NCBI GenBank assembly: GCA_963769045.1
Contig: CAVYKK010000029.1
Span: forward strand, 1-64,000
Direction of reading: 5' to 3'
Source of the DNA: Methanocella_A sp963769045
GTDB taxonomy: Archaea > Halobacteriota > Methanocellia > Methanocellales > Methanocellaceae
Length of the DNA: 64,000 bases
Every line of letters starts with the position of its first letter. Position 1 is the first letter of the stretch. Below are positions 1 to 9,343 of the stretch, one piece after another. Made by a program: the position numbers and the translations under genes. Below the pieces are notes generated by a model that worked only from the letters and a program-made list of their open reading frames with translations, did no database searches and was not told the origin of the DNA.

Positions 1-2237
1 TAAGTCTTTCTGATAGGTACCGGGGATGAGTGATTATTATTACTTTACCTTTAGCCCGCGATACTGCGACATTAAGAGCCTGGAGTATCTGAATTGTTGT
101 ATATTCGGGGAGGAGTCTGCCAACGTTTTCTATAGGTGGCCCATCAACGAGATTGACGATGACACATCTCTTTCTCATTTCCTTGAAACCGTGTATTGTG
201 GATGTAAGTACAATCTTTTTGGCAAGTTGCGCCTTCCAACAGATTATCAATTGGCATAGCTTGAGAACGATAAGGAGTAATGATACCGATTGATTTGACG
301 CCGCTATCCAGGGCGTTCATAGCCATTTTAACAGATAGCATTGCACGATATACATTAATTCTTGACTTGGAATGTGTCACAAGTACGCAAGGGATTTATT
401 GTCTGAGGTATTCATAAATCGTAGCCTTGCTCTCGCATGGCGCTAATCGCTTATCTTTCTTTCTCGTACAATGTCCTTACACTTGTCTTTAGTCTGCCGT
501 TATACATCTTATTGTTAATTAGAGATACAATATCCGGTGTATCTCGGAATTGTTCTTTTAATAGATTAATATGTTGATTGATCAATGCCATCTTCTATTT
601 TAATCCCTTAGATAACGCCGGATTGATGGAAAAGGTTCTCTTCAACCATTTCGCAGCCAGCTCACTATCGCTTTTGGAAATTGCTGCCAAAACTGTCTAG
701 TATTGCTACTTACAATATATTGGCTTGCTAAACCACCGACGAAAAAAGAACTAAAAAATATTTGCCATACTCACTTCTGTCGTGTTCATCTACATCAAAA
801 TGTTTTTCTTGAAATCTTTTGATTGATATAGCTCTTCGTTAAGGTGTATCTGAGAACAAGGGCATTTCGAAAATATTTTCTCGAAGAGTTGATATCTGGT
901 TTTAATTTCTTCTATTTCGCTCTGATAGCCAATATATAATTTCTTAACTTTTGAAATATTTTCCGATGAATTATCGATATCATTTATGTCATCCAACTTT
1001 AAGACATCACAGAGGTCGCTTTTGAGTTTAAAAATATCATTAGTCAGCTCTTCAATTGTTATCGCTAACATCCTGTACTTTTGAGTATAAAATTTGCTGA
1101 TCTCTACATTTTTTGATGTTGATCATTTAGTCTGGACAGACTAACTTGGATTGACACTGAAAAAACATAGCCAATGAGTTTACCAATGCTTTTTGATGCA
1201 TTCTTTATGACTTTTTCTTGACTGCTTATCTCAATATCAATTTCACTTTTTATTCAGATTTGCAAGTTCTAACTCAACTTTATTCTTGAATTCCAACTAT
1301 TTTTTCAATCTTCTGCCAACTCTTAATCTGGTAATGTTCTGACATTTGGATTAACTCTGTATGGTTTTGGAATACCTGGAGTTGTATTAATGTGTCTAAT
1401 TGATCAATTCGATTGAACAAGTGAGTTTCTATTTTTTATTCATGAATATTATCGATCAAGAACTCTTGAGCAATGGATTGGGATTAGCTATTGTGCCATA
1501 ATCCGAATTACAGTCACCATCTATCAATTGGCTGATTTTCAGGGTCTTCCGCAAATTTTTTTAATGCTTCATCAACGGCAAGTATCGTACTAGATGTCAG
1601 GATGACACTTCTGTCCATTTTCATTAAATTATTTAAAATTACACTAACAAGTTCTTGTTTTACCGGTACCTGGTGGCTCGCAAATAAGCAAACTACTTCA
1701 AAAGGAAGCTTTTTCCACGGCCATTCTTTGTTCATCATTTAAATTTTCAAGAAGGCAACGTCTTTGTACATTACCACTTACGGATTTACTAAAACCGAAA
1801 AGTCCCATGCACCCACTGCGGTTATAACTGTGAGTCGTTGGTAAGATTCTTGCATCTATTTTTCAGAGCTTCAAAAATAGCTAAGAAGGTTATTAACTAC
1901 AGTAACCTGCTAACGGTTTTCCCAAGATCATTTTTAATAGCAATATCTATAGATTCTTCATTTGATGAGACTATATACCCTTCAATATTATTTTTGCCGA
2001 TGACAATGGTCACAGGAGTGTTGTCATCGATATATACATCCGATTTTAATGGAAAACGATAAATGTAATAAGCCGCGGATTGAAGTACAAATTCACCATT
2101 GCTAAAACGGTGCTTTATGTCGCCGCCAGTCTTTTAATTTCAATGATTTCTTCATCAATTACCTTTAGAAATATTTTAATTATATCAAAATAATCTGCCG
2201 GTCCATCAGTCGCCTTCCAACCAACCGGTTCAGACAT
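1..2237 (-). pseudogene. Decayed superfamily 1 DNA/RNA helicase (Dna2/UPF1-like)
   Basis: A helicase gene can be pieced together on the minus strand from fragments in different frames. The start is at 2237 (MSEPVGWKATDGPADYF). A beta-rich N-terminal domain continues in another frame over about 1900-2110. A Walker A motif (LLICEPPGTGKT) is read at about 1660-1690, but the downstream part of that domain (RSVILTSSTILAVDEALKKF) is one base out of frame. A coiled-coil insert is open at 790-1071. The C-terminal core has IGIITPYRSQ near 260 and RFQGNEKE near 180. After another shift, motif VI (LNVAVSRAKGKVIIITHPRY) is read near 20-75. The remnant reaches the left edge, so the 3' end is outside. The many shifts and stops show a dead gene, not one sequencing error. 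Base composition is AT-rich compared with the core genes further right. Confidence 0.85.
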
Positions 2238-2482
2238 AATATAATAAGTCAGAACCATATGAGATAATATTTTGCTTATAAATTTGAATTAATCAGTTAC
2301 TTACAAATAACCAACCGTCCGCATAGAGAATAATAAAAAATTTCAGCGATTGCCTATAGCATTATCGTATCAAAGCTATACGCAACATAATAGCACGTCA
2401 TCGAAATAGAAGAGTTCATTTGATTATGCATAGCCCCTATCACGATCGTGTTACCATTGCCAAACTCGATCTTCAAAGACTG

Positions 2483-2665
2483 CTTTATGGCGGTATCCCT
2501 TTCATTATCTCGTCCACCGCCTTATCTGCCGGAATCCCCGCGTCGACATAGGGCTTTGCCAGTCGTCGCCAGAATGCCATTAATTATGTACACGACCGCC
2601 TGGTCCGAAGGAATATTGAGAAGCAGGAAAGCCTTCGCCTTACCCATGTTTTTGCCCATTCCAGG
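2483..2665 (-). repeat. Relic R1 of a repeated protein-coding fragment
   Basis: Read on the minus strand, this is a damaged copy of the roughly 60-residue C-terminal fragment best preserved at 7518-7712. The shared peptide core is IPSAQAVVYI followed by NGIL, AKP, VDAGIP and EIKKG. R1 carries indels and is not open throughout. The family is not recognised. Confidence 0.65.
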
Positions 2666-2755
2666 GGATATTCATACACAAAGTATACAAACACTATTTA
2701 TTTAACAGCTAACAAGTATTGAAAATAAAATTAGATTTGAGGGCGGGGAAATCCT

Positions 2756-2781
2756 CTGTAAGTGCCGCCATCCTGACGGGT
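2756..2781. repeat. Short intergenic element, copy 1
   Basis: The core CTGTAAGTGCCGCCATCCTG belongs to a short family also seen at 3408-3432, 6006-6033, 14371-14393, 15033-15060 and 15851-15882. All copies are intergenic, and most lie just past the 3' end of a minus-strand gene. This copy follows the lipoprotein gene at 2832-3287. The function is unknown. Confidence 0.5.
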
Positions 2782-2831
2782 CTAATTACTATCTTTTAAT
2801 CACATTTTAGGTACATGTATACTCTATAATC

Positions 2832-3287
2832 TTATGTCTTTTTTGTAAAAATTATTCCCTTATCTCCCCATTTGAAAGTCATATTGTCATTGAGCGTAAT
2901 CACTGAATCGTAAATCGATATACCAATCAGATATTGTTTTTCATCGATTTTTTCCCAGCCGCCCTTTGCCTGATTACCGCCTTCGTTGTAAATCAATTTC
3001 CCGTCATCGAATATCTGAATGGAGTAATTAGTAGAATTATAAGACCCTTCCCAGAGGCCAACTATATTATCTACCGCCAGAGGTGTTGGTGCTGGCGAGG
3101 GAGTCGTTGTTGGCGTTAGCGTGGCGGTGGGCGTAGGCGTGGGCGTAGACGTGGGAACATTCGTATTACTCGTAATGCAACCGCTCACAGTCAAGATGAG
3201 CATCATCAAGATTGTTGATACCACTAATGATAATAGCCAACATTTCAAAAGATCACCATCCGGTATTGAACAATACATATTGAACAC
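2832..3287 (-). CDS. Putative secreted lipoprotein with Thr/Pro linker
   Basis: A hydrophobic N-terminal segment (about residues 17-35) runs into a lipobox-like LTVSGC, so the protein is probably exported and lipid-anchored at the cysteine near residue 37. A linker of TPTPTPT-type repeats follows (residues 45-68). The small C-terminal domain (about 75-151) has WEGSYNSTNYSIQIFDDG and GGWEKI, a beta-rich pattern like small lipocalin-type extracellular domains. That resemblance is weak and no family is assigned. An internal Met shortly before the lipobox could be the true start, because the N-terminal extension before the hydrophobic stretch is longer than usual. Similar linkers occur in the proteins at 47062 and 48685. 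Confidence 0.7.
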   Translation of the reverse strand: MFNMYCSIPDGDLLKCWLLSLVVSTILMMLILTVSGCITSNTNVPTSTPTPTPTATLTPTTTPSPAPTPLAVDNIVGLWEGSYNSTNYSIQIFDDGKLIYNEGGNQAKGGWEKIDEKQYLIGISIYDSVITLNDNMTFKWGDKGIIFTKKT

Positions 3288-3407
3288 CTGTAATTAATCT
3301 TACCATGACAATGGGCTGAATAAAATAACTCATCAAGAAAAGACTTATTTTATAATCCCCAATAAAGAAGTAATTAAAAATTAAATAAGGCCAGGGACAT
3401 CTGCCGG

Positions 3408-3432
3408 AAATGCTGACATCCTGACTGGCATA
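3408..3432. repeat. Short intergenic element, copy 2
   Basis: The core AATGCTGACATCCTGACTGG matches the family described at 2756-2781. It lies between a minus-strand and a plus-strand gene. Confidence 0.4.
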
Positions 3433-3549
3433 TATCACTATGTGCTCGTGCCAATCGCGAAGGGCGACACCGGCATCGAGATTAACTGATTCCGCCATAA
3501 CGCATTAATAGGGCAACCGCAAACACTTCTGCCGGAAGGTGTCGTCCCC

Positions 3550-4059
3550 TTGCAGGCCAGATACGTCAGAGCCATTATCACAGGTGCCGTTTCCGCGATT
3601 CCCGTCTCACTGTGCATATGGATCACCTCGATCATGATCGACCGCGCAGCTGCCCCTCTCTTTGCCAAAGGCCTGGACGCCTATGAGTCATTGTGTTGTG
3701 AGATCTGTTTGCTGCAGTATGTGGGATTAGCCATCATCTTCGCGCTGACAGGAGTGGCGGCAGTAGCGTGTTGTGGCAGACTCATCACCGGCGCGGACGA
3801 TGCGATCAAAGCCGCTGCTGTTGCTGGTGCCACGGCATGCGTCATATCCGGCGTGGTCTTCCTCGTCCCCTTTTTCCAGCAACAGATACATAACAATTCC
3901 CAGATATGTGCCCTGGGCACCGGATACACCGTTTTTTCTTTCGCGATAATCATTATCGGGGCGATCGTCATCGGCATAATCTACGTGTGCATCGGCTCTT
4001 TCTGCGCCTTTCTCGGCGGCGACCTGTACTACCTGGTCCGCCGTAAAAAAGTGCGCTGA
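3550..4059 (+). CDS. Small polytopic membrane protein
   Basis: This is a 169-residue protein with four predicted membrane segments (about 8-30, 55-78, 85-108 and 125-155) and a basic C-terminal tail (RRKKVR). Several cysteines cluster in the loop after the first segment (ESLCCEICLL). No ATG is available, and the start chosen is TTG. It is supported by GGAAGGTG at 3534-3541, eight bases upstream, a good match to the archaeal anti-SD. The family is not recognised. The lipoprotein gene at 4195-4887 is convergent with it. Confidence 0.7.
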   Translation: MQARYVRAIITGAVSAIPVSLCIWITSIMIDRAAAPLFAKGLDAYESLCCEICLLQYVGLAIIFALTGVAAVACCGRLITGADDAIKAAAVAGATACVISGVVFLVPFFQQQIHNNSQICALGTGYTVFSFAIIIIGAIVIGIIYVCIGSFCAFLGGDLYYLVRRKKVR

Positions 4060-4194
4060 GGCGTCACTACGTGGCACACAGCCTGTGCCCTTACCACTCG
4101 GGGGGGACGACATTAGCATCGAGGGAACTTGTGCAGAAACATAATCTAAAAAACGATGGAAAATGTATTGGCAAAAATAAAGACAAGATCAATT

Positions 4195-4887
4195 TTACTG
4201 TGCAGTAGACCATATACGAGTGTTTACTGGTATAAATCCGGTTACACCAGCAGGGATAATCTCGTGTACCTCGGCCCAATCAGAACCTCTGCCTCTGCCG
4301 CCGGATATTCCGCGGAACAGATTATATTCGAGGATAATCTCAATGGTACTGTTATCCATTAAAGGTCTGATATTTTTATCGATGCTAACGTAGCTTGAAT
4401 AGTTATTTACTGCAGAATAAGTTAAGGATCGATGGTTACCTGTCGATTCCTGATTAACTGAGTACTGAGAGTTCTCACTTGATATTGGGCGTAATGGGGC
4501 GCTTGCTGAGCTGTTTATAATCTCAATTTGCCGGCTAAAAGAACTATCCTGTAAAATCAACTCTGTATATTCAATGTTAATTTCTGACAGGTTAGATCTG
4601 TTAGTCTTTAGTGAGAGCATTTTACCATGCTCTGTATCCACGAGAGTAACAGACCAATCGCCTGATCCTGAATTCGCCTCTGTGCTATTGAATAATGGTT
4701 TGTCATCCAGTACGGGAACAGGAATTAGTATAATCGTCGTATTATCATTAGTAAAATCGGCTAAGCCGTTGATTTTTATCGAATATGAATAAGCAGGGTA
4801 GGCACTTTCTCCAAAGCAACCACTCACTAAAACTCCAGATAGAACTAATATCACAACAGAGGAAAACACCAATAGCCAATTTTTCAT
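4195..4887 (-). CDS. Putative secreted lipoprotein
   Basis: The protein has 230 residues and a classical lipoprotein signal: MKNW, a hydrophobic core, and a lipobox VSGC with the cysteine at about residue 24. The mature part is rich in Ser, Asn and Thr with many N-x-S/T sequons, as expected of an extracellular archaeal protein, and looks all-beta. A glycine/arginine patch (ISGGRGRGSDW) occurs near residue 195. No domain family is recognised. It belongs to a run of exported proteins at 2.8-5.7 kb, all apparently transcribed singly. Confidence 0.7.
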   Translation of the reverse strand: MKNWLLVFSSVVILVLSGVLVSGCFGESAYPAYSYSIKINGLADFTNDNTTIILIPVPVLDDKPLFNSTEANSGSGDWSVTLVDTEHGKMLSLKTNRSNLSEINIEYTELILQDSSFSRQIEIINSSASAPLRPISSENSQYSVNQESTGNHRSLTYSAVNNYSSYVSIDKNIRPLMDNSTIEIILEYNLFRGISGGRGRGSDWAEVHEIIPAGVTGFIPVNTRIWSTAQ

Positions 4888-4995
4888 AAGTAACCAGTGA
4901 AATACTGTTAACGTGAGGTATATTTAGCCCTTATCTCACAATCTTTAAATCATTTTGATCATGATTATGAGGCTTTACTTCCTGACACACCCCCA

Positions 4996-5676
4996 TTACA
5001 TTGGTACGATGCTTATATCGTCCATTCTGGCTTCAACATCGTTAAATGTCCAGGCAATAGTATGTACACCATTATACCCAAGTGGCGTCTTAATATTACG
5101 CCAGTAAGCACCGTCATCGAAATAGTAGGTAAATGGTAAAAGCTGCACCCGTTGTCCATCAACAGTAATTTCAATATTTGCTGTATCCCGCGAAGTAGCG
5201 TATGACATACAAAGCCAAAAGTTTATTGCGGAGTTGGCCGGAATATTTACCTGCTGCATAATAGTGCAAGAAGTACCAGTGCTGTCCACATACAATGTAT
5301 AGTAACCTGAATGAGCCCAGGCAATACCAGGTCGTTCTGTCGAATTATGCATTATTTTAAAATATTTTGATGAGCCTGTCCATCCGGTTAAATCTCCTGC
5401 TTCAAAGCCCCCATTAATTATTTGAGAAGGTATCGGCGTGGGTTGCGACGTTGACTGCCACGTTTGCTGTGGCGCAATATAAACGTAAACGATCTCCGGC
5501 GCTGGCTTTTGTGTTGGTAATAATACTGGTTGAGCACCCGGTTTAGGCGTTAATGCCGGTGTCATCGGAACTGCAATGAGAAATAAAACACAAACAATAG
5601 GTACACTGATTATTAAGATTATCACTAAGATTATCACAATTCCGATTAAGACCTGTCTGTCTGTAACCATATCCAA
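4996..5676 (-). CDS. Membrane-anchored protein with jelly-roll (CBM-like) domain
   Basis: One N-terminal membrane segment (about residues 10-37) is followed by a Pro-rich spacer (38-85). The extracellular domain (about 86-226) begins with IINGGFEAGDLTGWT, a typical opening of CBM4/9-like jelly-roll modules, and contains YTLYVDS, QQVNIPANSAINFWLCMSY and a final DDISIVPM strand. Such modules bind carbohydrate or serve as adhesion domains; the ligand here is unknown. No catalytic domain is attached, so a surface-binding role is inferred. A strong TATA box lies about 40 bases upstream. Confidence 0.75.
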   Translation of the reverse strand: MDMVTDRQVLIGIVIILVIILIISVPIVCVLFLIAVPMTPALTPKPGAQPVLLPTQKPAPEIVYVYIAPQQTWQSTSQPTPIPSQIINGGFEAGDLTGWTGSSKYFKIMHNSTERPGIAWAHSGYYTLYVDSTGTSCTIMQQVNIPANSAINFWLCMSYATSRDTANIEITVDGQRVQLLPFTYYFDDGAYWRNIKTPLGYNGVHTIAWTFNDVEARMDDISIVPM

Positions 5677-5710
5677 TAAACTCTTACTCAGTAATATATA
5701 TTAAGTATAT

Positions 5711-5722
5711 TATATATATAAA
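5711..5722 (-). promoter_or_regulatory. TATA box of the jelly-roll protein gene
   Basis: TTTATATATATA on the minus strand is centred about 42 bases before the ATG at 5676. Transcription would start near 5692 with a leader of about 16 bases. Confidence 0.5.
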
Positions 5723-6005
5723 TATCGCGTTTAAAAATGAATTTTAAAGGGAGAAATCGCTTAGAAACCATTTGGAAATAGTCCACAAAAGTGCATGGGA
5801 AACACAAGTAGCCAAAAACAGCGGTTTTCTGGCTATCGGTAACTCAGTTGAGACAGGCAAGATAGGGATTTTTGGGACATCGCCCCGATTGACGCTTCAA
5901 CGACTATCCGACATCGCCTGTAAGAGATTCAATGACGCATTACGATAAATTGAAAATCGCCAGATTGAAAAGATATAATAAAATTAATGAGGCAAGGAGC
6001 ATCAC

Positions 6006-6033
6006 CTGTAAGTGCTGCCATCCTGACTATGCT
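6006..6033. repeat. Short intergenic element, copy 3
   Basis: CTGTAAGTGCTGCCATCCTG is almost identical to the copy at 2756-2781. It lies just past relic R2 on the minus strand. Copy 1 likewise lies near relic R1. Confidence 0.5.
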
Positions 6034-6075
6034 ACCATATTCATGGATTCCTAAAAGTTAATCAAAAAGGTATTA

Positions 6076-6290
6076 TTACTTCATAGGCGTTGTCCCTTTC
6101 TTTATCTCGTCCACCGCCTTCTCCGCCGGAATCCCTGTATCCACATAGGGCTTTGCCGTCGTCGACAGAATGCCGTTGTTAATGTACACGACCGCCTGGG
6201 CCGAAGGAATATCGAGGAGCAGGAAAGCCTTCGCCTTGCTCTGCTAATGCTCGCATCGACAAAGGGCATGCACCGGTCAAACGAATAAGT
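6076..6290 (-). repeat. Relic R2 of a repeated protein-coding fragment
   Basis: On the minus strand, codons from about 6242 down to a stop at 6076 read as KAFLLLDIPSAQAVVYINNG, then a lysine-rich end (EIKKGTTPMK). This is the C-terminal end of a lost gene. Upstream, CMPFVDASIS is in a different frame, showing an indel. The same arrangement is found in R1, R3 and R4. The parent protein is not recognised. Confidence 0.65.
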
Positions 6291-6344
6291 ACTCGCAGTA
6301 TTTCCCCATTATCGTATCAAGGCTATGCACATCGGTAAAGCCCG

Positions 6345-6457
6345 CCAAGATCGCCACGTACCGCCAAGAGCGCCAGGGATTTTAACAAAACGGCAATCAT
6401 CACCACTTAGTTATTCTGATAACTCTTGGCGTTCTTGGCGGTACGTGGCGATCTTGG
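6345..6457. repeat. Long inverted repeat of CGCCAAG-type units
   Basis: The 30-bp left arm at 6345-6374 and the right arm at 6428-6457 are reverse complements with one mismatch, separated by 53 bases. Each arm is itself made of iterated units such as CGCCAAGA and CGCCACGTA. The potential stem is very stable. It covers a spurious open frame at 6325-6642. It lies about 290 bases upstream of the small gene at 6749. Confidence 0.8.
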
Positions 6458-6695
6458 TGCGCTATAAAAACGGTTCCAGACGTTCCTTCACGCATAGCAC
6501 AGGTAGAGCAATGACGACTTGCCGTACCATAGACAAGCCTGCTGCCTGGATAAATAAAACAATTCAATGGGCGGCTATTTCAAGTATACAGCCGTTCAAG
6601 CATCCGGATCACCCCGAAAGAAATGTCGGGACAAGGATATAGATATGCCCCTTTTGAACAAATGTCTTCTCCGAGCCAATTTTCATCACAATAAA

Positions 6696-6703
6696 TTTAA
6701 ATA
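6696..6703 (+). promoter_or_regulatory. TATA box for the 6749-7506 gene pair
   Basis: TTTAAATA lies about 50 bases before the ATG at 6749 in an AT-rich stretch, a normal spacing for an archaeal promoter with a short leader. Confidence 0.4.
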
Positions 6704-6748
6704 GCCATTTGTCATATTATCTGATATGACAGGGCAGGTAATCGAGGC

Positions 6749-7096
6749 ATGCTAGAAATCTCGAACAGCGACAACCGGCATATAGAGACCATGAGAAATA
6801 ACTCCGGTGAAGACCCGGAACCTGTACCTAAAAAGTACAAGCCGAATAACCAGCCCAGGCTGGATACTATTAAAATGGTAGAGGATTTTATCAGAAGCCA
6901 CAGCGGGGATTACAAGAGACGAGCCCTGTGGGAGCATTTACCTAAAAAGATGATGTACCAGAACTATAAAAAAATCATCGACTATCTATTGGAATCCGGT
7001 AAAATTGTCCTCGACAGGAATGGCATTGTCGTCTGGATCTGGGACCCGGAAATCGTTCGTCAATACTACCACAGGGACGACCTGTCGATTGAATGA
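6749..7096 (+). CDS. Small helical protein, putative antitoxin
   Basis: This is a 115-residue protein with a disordered, charged N-terminus (residues 1-38). A compact domain follows (about 40-105): KMVEDFIRSHSGDYKRRALW, a repeated KM/NYKKIIDYLLESGKI helix, and a short beta wing (IVVWIWDPE). The pattern looks like a winged-helix DNA-binding domain. It precedes a small RelE-like protein by 74 bases, and toxin-antitoxin pairs follow directly, so an antitoxin/repressor role is inferred from context. An ATG at 6791 is an alternative start. Confidence 0.6.
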   Translation: MLEISNSDNRHIETMRNNSGEDPEPVPKKYKPNNQPRLDTIKMVEDFIRSHSGDYKRRALWEHLPKKMMYQNYKKIIDYLLESGKIVLDRNGIVVWIWDPEIVRQYYHRDDLSIE

Positions 7097-7170
7097 TAAA
7101 GCCCCTTACGGATGAAACCAGAACAATTTTACGCCTTTATTTACATATTGTATGAAAGCAAGGCAATTCT

Positions 7171-7506
7171 ATGGCTTTCGAGGCAAGGTTCGGAGACATC
7201 GTTTTACGTGAACGGTATTACGCCTTACGGGATTCGCCTTCATCGGAAGACAGAGAGCTCTTCAATATTATCCGGCGGACGATTAAAGAAAAGTTGATCA
7301 ATAGTCCTGCACGGGGCAGAGTGATAAAAAAGGAATTGATACCTGCAATATATCTAAACAAATATGGTAACAAGACATTTTTTATCTGGAACTTGACAGC
7401 CTCATGGAGATTGATCTATTTCCTTGCCAGGGAAGAAGACCGGCAATTGATCATTATAATCGACTGGCTATCGCATTCCGACTATGAGAGACTGTTTAAG
7501 TTTTAA
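7171..7506 (+). CDS. Putative RelE/ParE-fold toxin
   Basis: The protein has 111 residues. The order of secondary structure fits the small RelE/ParE ribonuclease fold: an N-terminal helical region (RELFNIIRRTIKEKLI), a basic segment (ARGRVIKKELIP), then strands FFIWNLTASWRLIYFL and RQLIIIIDWLSHSDYERLFK. The C-terminal I-I-D-W-L-S-H-x-x-Y-E block resembles the end of archaeal RelE toxins, which cleave ribosome-bound mRNA. An in-frame stop precedes the ATG, which fixes the start. Relic R3 begins directly after the stop. The identity as a toxin is likely but not proven by sequence alone. Confidence 0.55.
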   Translation: MAFEARFGDIVLRERYYALRDSPSSEDRELFNIIRRTIKEKLINSPARGRVIKKELIPAIYLNKYGNKTFFIWNLTASWRLIYFLAREEDRQLIIIIDWLSHSDYERLFKF

Positions 7507-7517
7507 CTTTTCAAGGA

Positions 7518-7715
7518 TTATACTGCAGGTGGTATCCCTTTCTTAATCTCTTCCACTGCATTCTCCACCGGAATCCCCGCGTCGACATTGGGCTTTGCCA
7601 TCGTCGCCAGAATGCCGTTGCAAATGTACACAACTGCCTGGGCCGAAGGTATATTCAGGAGCAGGAAAGCCTTCGCATTGCTTATGCTATTGCCCGCATT
7701 GATTAACGGCATGCG
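7518..7715 (-). repeat. Relic R3, best-preserved copy of the repeated fragment
   Basis: A 64-codon frame is open here on the minus strand (7712 to 7518). It contains SISNAKAFLLLNIPSAQAVV, then ICNGILATMAKPNVDAGIP and ends EEIKKGIPPAV. It matches R1, R2 and R4 over the same length, so it is a duplicated C-terminal gene end and probably not a functional gene. It sits between two toxin-antitoxin modules. Confidence 0.65.
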
Positions 7716-7789
7716 CCGGAAAAACTAATATGCGCTCGCCTATAAGTTCGAACCGATGTAACGCTCTTGAATAAAACATCAATGAACGG

Positions 7790-8122
7790 CTATTTCATGT
7801 TATACTTTTTCCGGACCTCGTCATAGGATTTGGTCTTTATCTGCCCGCTCTTGATTTTTCCCATCATGTCATCGACACCCTTCGCTACAAGCGCAGACTC
7901 TTCGTTCTCGTTGATCTCCCGCTCGTAGGCCTTCAATGCATGCCGGATGACTTCGCTTTTGTTTCCCGCGTAGCCTTTTTCGATAGCGCGATCTATTATC
8001 GCCGTATATGGGCGTCCCAGCTCGATATTGAGCCGATCGTTTTTCTTTTTTTCCGGATTACTGGCCATCGTATTTACCATATCTGACGCACTCTGGTTGT
8101 ATTTATTACGTATTGTATACAT
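7790..8122 (-). CDS. Ribbon-helix-helix antitoxin (ParD/CopG-like)
   Basis: The DNA-binding core NDRLNIELGRPYTAIIDRAI, then EKGYAGNKSEVIRHALKAYE, is a ribbon-helix-helix domain at about residues 28-68. The C-terminal tail (KGVDDMMGKIKSGQIKTKSY) would wrap the toxin. Family members neutralise a RelE/ParE toxin and repress their own operon. The toxin gene lies 29 bases upstream at 8152-8415, so the order is toxin first. Compared with the paralogue at 9037, the first 15-20 residues look like extra sequence. The Met at residue 16 or 20 may be the true start. The two antitoxins share the EVIRHALKAYEREIN block. Confidence 0.8.
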   Translation of the reverse strand: MYTIRNKYNQSASDMVNTMASNPEKKKNDRLNIELGRPYTAIIDRAIEKGYAGNKSEVIRHALKAYEREINENEESALVAKGVDDMMGKIKSGQIKTKSYDEVRKKYNMK

Positions 8123-8151
8123 AAATGTTCTGTATTAGATATGTCATCTAA

Positions 8152-8415
8152 TCAACGATGCCTTATTGTGTTGCACCACTTCTCATAGTCCTTATGTGTT
8201 GCAAAACATCTGAGTATGTACAGGACATCATCCTTCAGGTCTACCTGGTAAATGATTCGTCCCTGGTCGCCCACTTGTTCAATGTTGTGATTTTTGAAAA
8301 ATCTCGTAGGTCGTTGTGTAGCAATTTTGATGATATGCTTATCGAACCTGGCGCGCGTTGAGCCATCCATATCGCCCAGATCGTTGTCCGCATTATCAGT
8401 GATTTTTATATCCAC
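8152..8415 (-). CDS. RelE/ParE-family toxin
   Basis: An 87-residue protein of the RelE/ParE fold: DIKITDNADNDLGDMDGSTR, a central basic strand GDQGRIIYQVDLKDDVLYIL, and the ending RCFATHKDYEKWCNT. It is paralogous to the toxin at 9344, with the same GRIIY, VLYILRCF and HKDYE blocks. In the family such proteins are ribosome-dependent mRNases or gyrase poisons; which applies cannot be told. It is transcribed with the downstream antitoxin. Confidence 0.8.
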   Translation of the reverse strand: MDIKITDNADNDLGDMDGSTRARFDKHIIKIATQRPTRFFKNHNIEQVGDQGRIIYQVDLKDDVLYILRCFATHKDYEKWCNTIRHR

Positions 8416-8689
8416 ACTACCACCACGGATTCATAACAGAATTAACTATTATACAATTACATGTAAACAAGTAGTGGATAGTATTAAGATTTTGCTTTAT
8501 CAGTGCCGAAAGTAAAATCTCCAAGATATCTATCCTATCAAATAATGTATCCTGTCAGTGTTTAATATTCTGGAATCAGATACAATCCGATTGCCCGTAG
8601 CACTGGCTTATGTGGGCAATACGACCCCTGTCATGCCCGCCAGGGGCCCCAAGAGCCAGGTGTGCCAGGACAAAGCTCATCCTTAAAAA

Positions 8690-8895
8690 TTACATCCTTG
8701 GCGGTATCCATTTCTTTATCTCATCCACCGCTTTCTCCACAGGAATCCCCGCGTCGACATATGGCTTTGATTCGTAGCTATAATGCCATTGTCAATGTGC
8801 ACGACCACCCATGACGAAGGTATACCGATGATCAGGAAAGCCTTCGTCTTATCATGCCTATACTCGCCCCGACAAAGGGCATGCACTGGCTACTC
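8690..8895 (-). repeat. Relic R4 of a repeated protein-coding fragment
   Basis: The plus-strand sequence GGAATCCCCGCGTCGACATA is shared word for word with R1 and nearly so with R2 and R3. The reading frame is broken. The stretch 8416-9027 holds no gene apart from this relic. Confidence 0.6.
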
Positions 8896-9036
8896 GAATG
8901 TAGACTGACAAGCCGATATACGTATTTTGTTTTTAACCTGAAGAATTATCCATAACGTATATGTATATTATAACATATAATAGACCATATTAGGACACAT
9001 AAATTTTCAACAAGATTCATATCTCCGGTGATAAAT

Positions 9037-9339
9037 ATGCAGGTACAAAAAGAAAAAAGATCAAAAACCAACCCGGAAAAGCGTAAACGATTGAACGTCG
9101 ATCTCGGGACACCGTATATATCCATTATTGACAAAGCGATTGAAAAAGGCTATGCACAGAATATGGGCGAAGTAATAAGACATGCCTTGAAAGCTTATGA
9201 GCGTGAAATCAATCTCGATGAAGACATCCTCGTGACCAGAACTGTTCGATCGATGATGGAAGATGTCAAGAGCGGCAAAACAAAAACCTATGATCTGGAA
9301 GATGTACTGAAGGAAGAAGACAAAAGACGCGACTTATGA
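9037..9339 (+). CDS. Ribbon-helix-helix antitoxin (ParD/CopG-like)
   Basis: A ribbon-helix-helix protein: RLNVDLGTPYISIIDKAIEK, then EVIRHALKAYEREINLDED, and an acidic, toxin-binding tail. It is a close paralogue of the antitoxin at 7790. The start chosen is ATG at 9037, because GGTGAT (9027-9032) makes a good ribosome binding site for it. A GTG at 9028 would overlap that site. The stop is four bases before the toxin start at 9344, so the pair is one operon with antitoxin first. Confidence 0.82.
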   Translation: MQVQKEKRSKTNPEKRKRLNVDLGTPYISIIDKAIEKGYAQNMGEVIRHALKAYEREINLDEDILVTRTVRSMMEDVKSGKTKTYDLEDVLKEEDKRRDL

Positions 9340-9343
9340 TAGA

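Noticed and set aside
26..259. 77-codon plus-strand frame at the left edge
   Set aside because: It is antisense to the helicase C-terminus, whose motif VI reads clearly on the other strand.
6325..6642. 105-codon plus-strand frame
   Set aside because: It runs across the 30-bp inverted repeat arms, so its sequence is dictated by the palindrome; no protein character.
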